64,000 nucleotides of DNA, taken from NCBI RefSeq assembly GCF_020497125.1, contig NC_059073.1:13537225-13601224 (forward strand). The letters run 5' to 3'. The stretch's first letter is position 1. Each line of letters starts with the position of its first letter. The stretch is from Mauremys mutica. Its lineage: Eukaryota > Chordata > Testudines > Geoemydidae. Under the pieces are notes generated by a model that saw only the letters and a program-made list of their open reading frames with translations, was not told the DNA's origin and made no database searches. The translations under genes were made by a program, and so were the position numbers. Shown here piece after piece: positions 55,626-64,000 of this stretch.

Positions 55626-56515
55626 CACACTACAGTCCTCTCTCTTAAGAATGTTGTATAGTCTCATATTGCGAGAGATTAAATGACACACATGGTTCCT
55701 CCATGAAAGAACTGATTTGGCACTTACAAAGATAATTCACTTCATTTTCAATACTACTCTTACAAGCAAAAGTAGGGTACATCTGGTAAAATAGCTCTGG
55801 TAGGACAAGGCAAAAATATTGGTGCAATTATTAAATTTGAGTGGGAGTGGACTCAGCAATATAGTATTCCTAAATATTGATATAAATCATGTTTGTAAAT
55901 ACATCAAGCCCTTAGAACCCCCAGAATATTTTCTCATTACTCGCAATATGGCATCAGACATAGACCATATATATCTGCTTTCAGTGCATACACAATGAGA
56001 TGGGGAAAGAGATTGAAAGTCTCCCAAAATTAAGTTTCAAATGCACATTTTTCAATTTAAATACTAAAGCCTGTAACTGCAGTTCTGTAACATGTTGCAC
56101 CTGCTGCACAGCTTCTGAATTTTCTCTTTTAATGATTTTCATTTATCCTGAGACAGTTTTGTCCATTTTTCCAAGAGAAGTTTCTGCAAATAGAAAATCC
56201 CTCCTCCTTCCCCCATCAACTTCAGAGGTGGGTAGGTGGGTGTATCTTTGTCTGGACCAACAGGGGAGAGAAAACCCTCAGCCTCTTTAAAGAATATACC
56301 CGCCCCCCTTTTAGGCTATTAGACTCCTTGTGGGCTAGAGGAGGAGGGCTTATGTGCCTTATTCTGATTTGCTAGACAAAAGGGTACAAGGGTATAAGTC
56401 CTTCCCCCCAGTTCTGAGGTGTCATTCTGCCTTGGGAAGGAAAGCTCACTCCACTCTCATCAGGGGATTAGAGTAGGAGCCATGTTTTGGGCCTTCCTCT
56501 AGTCATCATGCTATT
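55626..56515. other. No recognisable feature
   Basis: Nothing identified. Short open frames here (for example 56000-56290 plus) have no recognisable motif. Confidence 0.35.
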
Positions 56516-56694
56516 CATAGAATATTAGGGTTGGAAGGAACCTCAGGAGGTCATCTAGTCCAACCCCCTTCTCAAAGTAGGACCAATCCCCAGACAGATT
56601 TTTATCCCAGTTCCCTAAATGGCCCCTTCAAGGATTGAACTCTCAACCCTGGGTTTAGCAGGCCAATGGTCAAACCACTGAGCTATCCCTCCCT
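56516..56694 (-). mobile_element. tRNA-derived turtle SINE (Cry-type), antisense
   Basis: Second copy of the SINE at 25788. On the minus strand: A box TAGCTCAGTGGT (56674-56685), B box GGTTGAGAGTTCAATCC (56632-56648), linker, then a tail identical in pattern to the CR1 end (GGTTGGACTAGATGACC, then ATTCTATGA). The plus-strand text from 56516 to 56590 matches the CR1 at 6588-6670 almost base for base. Confidence 0.88.
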
Positions 56695-57699
56695 TCTCCC
56701 TTTTCATCTTTCTGGGGCTGGAAAGGAATCTTTCCCTAAATGCCACTTTGGCCTGGGCAGTGAGGGTTATCTCAACTTCCTTTCAGCAGCCCAGGGACCT
56801 AGGGTGAGTTGTAAAATTCATTTTGTTGAAACTTGGCAAGTACCCAGCTGTGTAGGAGTCTGGTTCCATGATAAAAAGGAATTGGAAGTGGGTACGGATA
56901 ATCATTTCCAAAAGAAACATCTCCTAGGGGTTGGGGTTCCTAATGCCTGGTACAGTGAGAAGACACTTCTTCTTTCCCACCCCATTGACTTTTGGACAAG
57001 GGGAGGTTGTTGGTGTCTCAGCAATTGTACTGGGACCAGGTTAATGGGGAAGACTGATGGTAGCTCTCCAGCAGGTGGAATGGATTACAAAGGAGGGATG
57101 AATTGTGGCCTAGTTAAACCATATTTCTGATGTCTTGTCCTGTGCTGTGAGGGAGAATGCTTTTCTTTTTCTGAAACCACATTATGTGGGTCACAATAAC
57201 TGTTGAGGTTTTGAGGCTGAGTATAAGCATTTCACAATTTAGTGTGACATTGCATCCTTGTGTTCACCAAAGCTCACTGCTGGAAGAAAGGGGAGATCTT
57301 CACAGCACGCTCATGACATATGGGCATTGGAAGGAATATGACAAGAAAGTAATTCATATGCTTAGCTTGAATCGTAGAAATTGTGTGAGGTGTAGGGATT
57401 TGCACATGGGAAAATAACAGAAACAAATTAGCTATTGTGGAGTTGAAAGGGGTAATTTTAAACTGTTGGACACCAAGTAATTGTGTTTTCAAAATTACTA
57501 AAAATATTTAGTTTAGAGAAACCAGAAATGCTAAGCCAGCTCTTACTAGTTGTTTCTCTTACTGTGAATTCAGGGGTGTGACTTACACTATTTTAGTCAC
57601 AGGAGTTCTTTTACATACCTTAGGGGAATCTCATGATGAAAACCAAACAAAATATCACATTTATTTAACCATCACTATGTTATTGCTAAGAAAGGAAAA
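56695..57699. other. No recognisable gene
   Basis: Contains a 154-codon open frame (56666-57130 plus) that starts inside the SINE and has no recognised motif, so it is probably chance. Nothing else identified. Confidence 0.35.
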
Positions 57700-59655
57700 G
57701 AAAAAATTAAACAAAACAACATAAATGACCAAACATAAATGATAAACTCGAACACCTTAACGGGACTAAATCAGGGGCCCCAGATAATCTGCATCCAAGA
57801 ATATTAAAGGAATTGGGACATGAAATTGCAAGCCCATTAGCAAGAATTTTTAATGAATCTGTAAACTCAGGGATTGTACTGTATGACTGGAGAATTGCTA
57901 ACATAGTTCTTATCTTTAAGAAAGGGGAAAAAAGTGTTCCGGGCAACTACAGGCCTGTTAGTTTGACATCTGTAGTATGCAAGGTCTTGGAAAAATTTTT
58001 GAAAGAGAAGTAGTTAAGGACATTGAGGTCAGTGGTAATTGGGGCAAAATACAACATGGTTTTACAAAAGGTAGATTGTGCCAAACCAACCTGATCTCCT
58101 TCTTTGAGAAGGTAACAGATTTCTTAGACAAAGTGGATCTAATTTACCTCGATTTCAGTAAGGCATTTGATACAGTTCCACATGGGGAATTATTAGCTAA
58201 ACTGGAAAAGATGGGGATCAATATGAAAATTGAAAGGTAGATAAGGAACTGTTTAAAGAGGAGACTACAACGGGTCATACTGAAAGGTGAACTGTCAGGC
58301 TGGAAGGAGGTTGCTAGTGGAGTTCCTCAGGGATCGGTTTTGGGACCAATCTTATTTAATCTTTTTATTACTGACTTTGGAACAAAAAGTTGGAAAGTGC
58401 TAATAAAGTTTGCAGATGACACGAAGCTGGGAGGTGTTGCCAGTACAGAGAAGGACTGGGATATCGTACAGGAAGATCTGGATGACCTTGTAAACTGCAG
58501 TAATAGTAATAGGATGAAACTTAATAGTGAAAAGTGCAAGGTCATGCATTTAGGGATTAATAACAAAATTTTTTGTTATAAGCTGGGGACGCATCAGTTG
58601 GAAGTAACAGAGGAGGAGAAGGACCTCGGAGTATTGGTTGAGGACAGAATGACTATGAGCTACCAATGTGATATGGCCATGAGAAAAGTTAATGCGGTCT
58701 TGGGATGCATCAGGCGAGGTATTTCCAGTAGAGATAAGGAGGAGTTAGTACCGTTATACAAGGCACTGGTCCTCATCTGGAATACTGTATGCAGTTCTGG
58801 TCTCCCATGTTTAAGAAGGATGAATTCAAACTGGAACAGGTACAGAGAAGGGCTACTAGGATGATCTGAGGAATGGAAAACCTGTCTTATGAAAGGAAAC
58901 TGAAAGAGCTTGGCTTGTTTAGCCTAACCAAAAGAAGGCTGAAGGGAGATATGATTGCCCTCTATAAATATATCAGAGGAATAAATACCAGGGGTGGGAG
59001 AGGAATTATGTAAGCTCCGTACCAATGTGGACACAAAAACAAATGGATATAAACTGGCCATCAGGAAGTTTAGACTTGAAATTAGACGAAGGTTTCTAAC
59101 CATCAGAGGAGTGAAGTTCTGGAACAGCCTTCCAGGAGGCAAAAGACATATCTGGTTTCAAGACTAAGCTTGATAAGTTTATGGAGGGGATGGTATAATG
59201 GGATAGTCTAATTTTGGCAATTAGTTGGTCTTTGACTATTAGCGGTAAATATGCCCAATGGCTTGTGATGGGATGTTAGATGGGGTGGGATCTGAGTTAC
59301 TACAGAGAATTCTTTCCTAGGTGTCTGGCTGGTGAGTCTTGCCCCACATGGTCAGGGTTAAACTGAATGCCATATTTGGGATCGGGAAGGAATTTTCCTC
59401 CAGGGCAGATTGGCAGAGGCCCTGGACGTTTTTCACCTTCCTCTGCAGCGTGGGGCATGGGTCATTTGCTGGAAGATTCTCTGCATCTCTAAGTCTTTAA
59501 ATCATGATTTGAGGACTTGAATGGCTCAAGACACAGGTTTGTTCCAGGAGTGGGTGCGTGAGATTCTGTGGTCTGCGTTGTGCAGGAGGTCAGACTAGAT
59601 GATCATAATGGTCCCTTCTGACCTTAAAGTCTGTGATTCTATGATTCTGTGTCCA
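57700..59655 (+). mobile_element. CR1 LINE, sense, ~2 kb
   Basis: The longest CR1 in the window. It opens before the RT domain (GGGACTAAATCAGGGGCCCCAGATAATCTG), includes all RT motifs, and ends with a 3' UTR (GGGATCGGGAAGGAATTTTCC...CCTTCTGACCTTAAAGTCTG) and tail ATTCTATGATTCTGTG. The 5' part (endonuclease) is absent. Confidence 0.9.
57813..58960 (+). pseudogene. CR1 ORF2 reverse transcriptase, frameshifted
   Basis: Pieces in order: PLARIFNESVNSGIVLYDWR...[17 protein letters not shown] (57840-58005, RT motifs 0-1), a frame shift into [17 protein letters not shown]...[17 protein letters not shown] (58050-58185, motif A with catalytic Asp), a stop near 58238, then PILFNLFITDF (58342-58375) and [10 protein letters not shown] (58408-58437, motif C). 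The thumb and C-terminal block follow, with a frame change near 58780 in the RPHLEY region. Two active-site motifs are intact, but at least three frame breaks make it dead. Confidence 0.85.
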
Positions 59656-59769
59656 TTGCAGTGTCTTTCGTACGCCTCCCTGTGGAGAGCTTTTAACAGA
59701 GATTACACCTTTGAGAATTAACCACATCTGAGACATTTGTTGTTTGGTAAATTGAGTTCTCTGAAAACA

Positions 59770-60512
59770 TCCACTCAATGTGCAGCGGAGTCAAAAAAGC
59801 TAGCAGAATGTTGGGAATCATTAAGAAAGAGATAGATAAGAAAATTTCATATTGCCTCTATATAAATCCATGGTACACCCACATCTTGAATACTGCATGT
59901 AGATATGGTCGCCCCATCTCAAAAAGGCTATATTGGAATTGGGAAAGGTTCAGAAAAGGACAACAAAAATGTTTGGGGTATGTAGCATCTGCCATATGAG
60001 GGGAGATTAATAAGACTGTGACTTTTCAGACTGGTAATAAGATGACTAAGGGGGGATCTGATAGAGGTGTATAAAACCATGAGTGGTGTGGAGAAAGTAA
60101 ATTAGGAAGTGTTATTTACTCCTCATAACGCAAGAACTAGGGGTCACCAAATGCAATTAATAGACAGGTTTAAAACAAACAAAAGGAAGTATTTTTTCAC
60201 ACAACGCACAGTCAACCTATGGAACTCCTTGTCAGAGGATGTTGTGAAGGCCAAGACTATTACAGGGTTCAAAATAGAACTAGATAAGTTCATGGAGGAT
60301 ATGTCCATCAATGTCTATTAGCCAGGATGGACAGGGATGGTGTCCCTATCCTGTTTGCCAGAAGCTGGGAATGAGCGACAAGGAATGTATCATTTGATGA
60401 TTACCTGTTCTGTTTATTCCCTCTGGGGCACCTGGCATTGGTCATTGGTTGGGATACAGGATACTGGGCTAGATGGACCTTTGGTCTGACCCAGTATGGC
60501 CATTCTTATGTT
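59770..60512 (+). mobile_element. CR1 LINE (second subfamily), sense, 5'-truncated
   Basis: Starts in the ORF2 thumb region (KLAECWESLRKR-like frames at 59790) and has ORF2 C-terminus at 60109-60321 (LFTPHNARTRGHQMQL...KYFFTQRTVNLWNSLSEDVV...[11 protein letters not shown]). Ends with the subfamily 3' UTR CTAGATGGACCTTTGGTCTGAC...GCCATTCTTATGTTT. Only about 110 bp separate it from the preceding CR1. The tail is the same type as at 8217 and 52597. Confidence 0.87.
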
Positions 60513-62549
60513 TCCTACTTCTGAGGCTTGGCAGGTTGAGAGGCATGCGAGCAGTGCTTCATTGAGCTGTGCCAGAAAGCTTGCACATACTGATCATCCC
60601 AAGGAGTAATTGTTGAATTGCTTACAACTTTATTATTTTTAATTTCTTCACCTCAAATTTAGCAAAGATAATAGTCTTCACTGAGGAAGCATTTATATCT
60701 GAGTTAAGGGTAACAAAAATAAGAATGGAAATTGTTTCAGCAGTGAGGGTAGAAATCCCATTTTCACTCTCAGGTATTTTTTAACAATCACATTTTGGGT
60801 TGAAATTATCCAGGTTTGTTGTTTTTGTAACAGTGAATTTTTTGGTAAGTTTGAGCTGAAGCCCTGCAGCCATTTTTGAACTGAGAGAGCAAACAAAAAC
60901 AACCACATTTTTAATTTTTGTTTTAAACAGGACTACCACAAAATTGACTGGTTTGAAATTTGTTTTAGATGCTGCAGTGATGATCCTGGTATAAATGCCC
61001 AGATAGGTAGGTAGCTATAAATAAAACAAGGGAGAACAATGTCAAACACTTACTATAATATGTTGCCTTCACTATGCTAGTTCACTGAAGTGAATTATTA
61101 TTGAAAATATCCCTTACAAAATTCAATATTTTTCATGAGAATGGTTGAATTTCTAATTTAGAGGCATAATAAAGTCTGAGGCTTATGGGTCTTCAGTTTC
61201 CATCGCTCTTTTCCTTGAGAGAACCAGTATGTGGGAAAGGGTATTGGATCATTTAAAATATTCAGACATGCAAAATTTTAAGTGGGAAGTTAAAGCAGTT
61301 CCCTGTTGGCTCCAAAAGAACTCAAGAATTTGTGCCAAATTTCTATAAGTCTGGGGTTGTGCCCAGCTTCCATATCTGTAGTTCTCAGAAGTGTAGTAAA
61401 AAGAAAAATTAGGGAACTAGTACAACACAGCAGAATACTGGGGAAAATATTTAAAGGCAAATCAATATATAACTGATCAGCGACAAAGTGATTGTAATCT
61501 TAACTCTGCATATAGCTGAATCAGGAATAAGGGCTGCCATAGCTGAGTGATATTAAAAATAAAGTAGCACCTTATTTTATTAAACACTATCTTCTGTGGA
61601 GAAGGAGTGTACTTAGGCTATAAAATAAATGTTAATCAGTAGAAATTTAAATTATTACAGATTATTAGGGAAATTTAAGACAATGTGGATTTTCAAGTTG
61701 CTCCAAGTCTTTACAGTAGATTTTGTTTTGTTGAAATGTATCTTAATTGTACAGGTTCTTAAAAATGCATTTTTGAATTGGTGATATTGTGAGTCCAGTC
61801 ATAAATAATGCTGTCTATGTACACTGTTTTGGGAAAAACAAGATTTTGTGTCTCATACAAAAGTTTGCGTGAGAATGCGTACCTCTGTATGTGTATGTCA
61901 ATATAAAAATATGTGAATATTTCTTAGTAATAGACTGTAGTGACCTATATTTCAATAATTCATGGCAGGTTACTAATTTGCAATGGGACCTGTATACCTC
62001 ATAATTTATTACATATTATTTATTGAGGCGCAGTCCTTTGGTAGTGATACTTAGTTTCCTTGGGACTCTACTCACAGTAGTAAATCCTGTGTGTGGTAGT
62101 AAGTAATTATAAAATTGGGTCCTGTAGATCAATTCAGTAGGTTACAGGAGACCACTAGGAGGCTAGGGACATCTGTGCTGAGGCTCTACCCCTCTGTACA
62201 AGTCCTGCACCTTGGTGTCCATCCCTTCCTCCCACTCTTTCACAGTGTAGTTCTGGTAGAGTTGCACTGACAGAGCTACTGCAGTTGGCATCAAAGGACC
62301 TCCTTTCTCCCACTACCAAAAAAAAAAAAAAGATTTCTACAGTAGAGAGACATGAAAAGTTAATACAGTTTCCACCTAACCTGCCCACCCACTCTCATCT
62401 CCCTGCGGTCTCTCAGGTTCTTGGATATGCAAAACTCCTTCTGATGAGACTGGAGAAAGTGGGGACAGTGCTGTGGAGACAGCTGATTCCTTTCCCCCCT
62501 TTCATATGTGATTAATACATTACATGAAGAATATGGGGACATGATTGAG
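60513..62549. other. No recognisable feature
   Basis: About 2 kb of AT-rich DNA without an identifiable repeat or gene. Short A-run at 62318-62331. Confidence 0.35.
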
Positions 62550-63005
62550 CCGAATCACATTTCTTTAGCACTTTACAGCTACAGTGCACTGTTTCATTAA
62601 TCCTTACAACATCCTTGTGAGATAGTTAACTTTACTGTTTCCCTGTTTTAAAGTGATAAGACATGAGACACAGATTAAAGGGTGTACTCTCAAAGAGTTT
62701 ACTAATATTAGCTGCCAATTTGAGACACCTAGTGACTGATTTGCAGGAGTGCTGAAAACCATACTCCTGTGGAGGCAAATGAGAGCTGTAGGTGCTTGAC
62801 ACCTGTGAATATCAAACCTCAAGTGTTTCAAGTTAGGGCATCCAAAAACAAAGGTGCCTGATTTTAATAGGCACTTAAAAGTTTTGGCCTAAATGAATAG
62901 CTGATGGCCGCCTACTGAGTCAGTGGCAGAATCAGGATTAGAACTCGAGTGCCTGACTCTTATCTCTGTATTCAGTTTGCTAGATCACTGTTTCTCTCAA
63001 ATGAC
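62550..63005 (-). repeat. Antisense MIR-like and other old repeat relics
   Basis: Positions 62565-62690 (CTTTAGCACTTTACAGC...CATCCTTGTGAGATAG...TGTTTCCCTGTTTTAAAG) and 62915-63000 (GTCAGTGGCAGAATCAGGATTAGAACTCGAG...GCTAGATCACTG) are the parts of an antisense MIR. It is split by about 200 bp of another old amniote repeat (62700-62890, CACCTGTGAATATCAAACC, GGTGCCTGATTTTAATAGGC). Confidence 0.55.
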
Positions 63006-63337
63006 TAAGGTAAAAATGTGCTAAAGAAATACAATGAATTTTACTATATGAGCAAGTTGTGAATAAAAGCCCATATTTCCAACTGTACTTCTGATTAAAT
63101 GAATCTGTGGAGTTTCACTCTCTATTCTGGAATGTGGTACATAACTGATGGAAGTGAGCCTGACTCTTGATTTGTAGCACGGATCAAGTTCTATCTGCTT
63201 GCCTGGATGGGGGATGAAAATGGATTAAGTGCGTGCTGACATTAATGATGGAGTAAGAGGAGGATTGCTTATTTTAGGGCATATTTTTCCCCTTCATCTG
63301 TAAAGAAGTAAATTCACTTGTATTTATAGATGGCTTA
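63006..63337. other. No recognisable feature
   Basis: Unrecognised DNA. Confidence 0.3.
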
Positions 63338-63540
63338 TTCTTCTTTGAGTGATTGTCTATATATATATTCCACTCCTGGTGTGTATGCACCCCGAGATCT
63401 GGAGATTGGAGTGTTTTGATCAGCAGTGCCCATATGTTGCAGACCTGTGCTTTCTTGCTGCCTTTGCACCAACCCTCCCTAGGGCATAAAAGGGCATAGA
63501 GTGGTCAACTGCCTCTCAAGTCTTTCTTACGCAGCTGAGG
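63338..63540 (+). mobile_element. DIRS left terminal fragment (solo end)
   Basis: TTCTTCTTTGAGTGATTGTC matches the left DIRS terminus (TTCTTCTTTGAGTGCTTGCTC at 28547). The following text keeps its order: a GTGTATGCACC block, then AGGGCATAAAAGGGCAT and CTCTCAAGTCTTTCTTACGC. No Gag follows within the next 400 bp. It may be the end of a severely truncated copy. Confidence 0.65.
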
Positions 63541-63931
63541 CTGACAGGTCAAACAATTAGTAGCATCCCTTTGGAGCAGCCTTAACCTTTAATATAGGAC
63601 AAGATCAGAAATGAGGATATTTGGAGGCTAATCCAGCAACAGCCTCAATCAGCAATGGTTTGGTTTTGTTGGCTTTCTTGCTAAGGGCATATTATTTGGA
63701 TGGAAGACTAATGAAATACAAAGCATGTTTACCAAGTTATGTTGCTATATGGCCAGTGATCAAATGATTGCCAAAACCTTTGGTGTATGATAAAATCACC
63801 AATGATGGACATAAATATCGCACAAGCTACCTTAAGGATCTAGCTAGAAATCAATGTATGTGGTGCTCAATTTGCAAATAGTCCATTTCCGGTAGGGATT
63901 TGCCATGATGATGATAACTTTTAATATCTAC
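63541..63931. other. No recognisable feature
   Basis: Unrecognised DNA up to the start of a hAT element. Confidence 0.3.
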
Positions 63932-64000
63932 TAGGGGTGTCAATCACAATTAACTAAAAAAAAATTAATCACAATCACACTGTTTAACAATAGAATACCA
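63932..64000 (+). mobile_element. hAT transposon end, continues beyond the window
   Basis: TAGGGGTGTCAATCACAATT starts a copy of the same family as the element at 1883-3462. The inward text to 64000 (...CACTGTTTAACAATAGAATACCA) matches the right end of that element read inward. The target duplication cannot be seen because the element is cut by the window end. Confidence 0.8.

Noticed and set aside
56666..57130. 154-codon frame
   Set aside because: Starts inside the SINE head and shows no motif. There are no splice or promoter signals to support it.

Overview
The window looks like nuclear DNA of a hidden-necked (cryptodiran) turtle. There are no bacterial-style gene arrays. Almost everything recognisable is a decayed transposable element of turtle type: CR1 LINEs ending in the ATTCTATGA-type tail, tRNA-headed SINEs whose 3' end matches CR1, Penelope-like elements (PLE) with the familiar turtle 3' tail, DIRS retrotransposons with tyrosine recombinase, solo LTRs, several hAT elements, a PIF/Harbinger element, and relics of L2/MIR. 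The species call is inference from the repeat families. I find no convincing host protein-coding gene. Three short stretches look like exons (10227-10390, 38105-38128, 55285-55311) and are offered only as candidates.

Layout. 1-9000: a DIRS element (415-8990) inserted into an older DIRS fragment (1-414), then broken by five later insertions: a fold-back hAT (1883-3462, 8-bp target duplication), a solo LTR (4937-6088, 5-bp duplication) and three CR1 copies. The DIRS text resumes after each insertion. 9016-11758: an LTR-like block, then a well-preserved CR1 (10627-11758). 14130-16355: two PLE copies in inverted orientation inside one 16-bp target duplication. 16498-25086: a hAT MITE, a composite Harbinger element carrying a SANT/Myb-like gene, another hAT MITE, and a 3.1-kb hAT with a transposase pseudogene and a GC-rich minisatellite. 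25615-26372: CR1 interrupted by a SINE. 27090-34590: the end of one DIRS subfamily, then an almost complete 6-kb DIRS element of another subfamily with both terminal inverted repeats and an internal complementary region. 34591-57700: mostly unrecognised DNA with solo LTRs, a 219-bp PLE hairpin, MITEs, old L2/MIR relics and one CR1. 57700-60512: two consecutive CR1 copies. 60513-64000: unrecognised DNA, MIR-like relics, a DIRS terminal fragment, and the start of a hAT related to the one at 1883.

How the parts relate. CR1 supplies reverse transcriptase (RT), and the SINEs share its 3' tail, as expected if CR1 mobilises them. The DIRS element encodes Gag, RT-RNase H and a tyrosine recombinase, and its internal complementary region matches its own two ends. 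All protein-coding elements seen are disabled by stops, frameshifts, truncation or loss of catalytic residues. The most interesting signals are structural: the DIRS termini, the inverted PLE pairs with single target duplications, a hammerhead-like motif in the PLE tails, the two-headed hAT, and a CpG-rich MITE built from serial hairpins.
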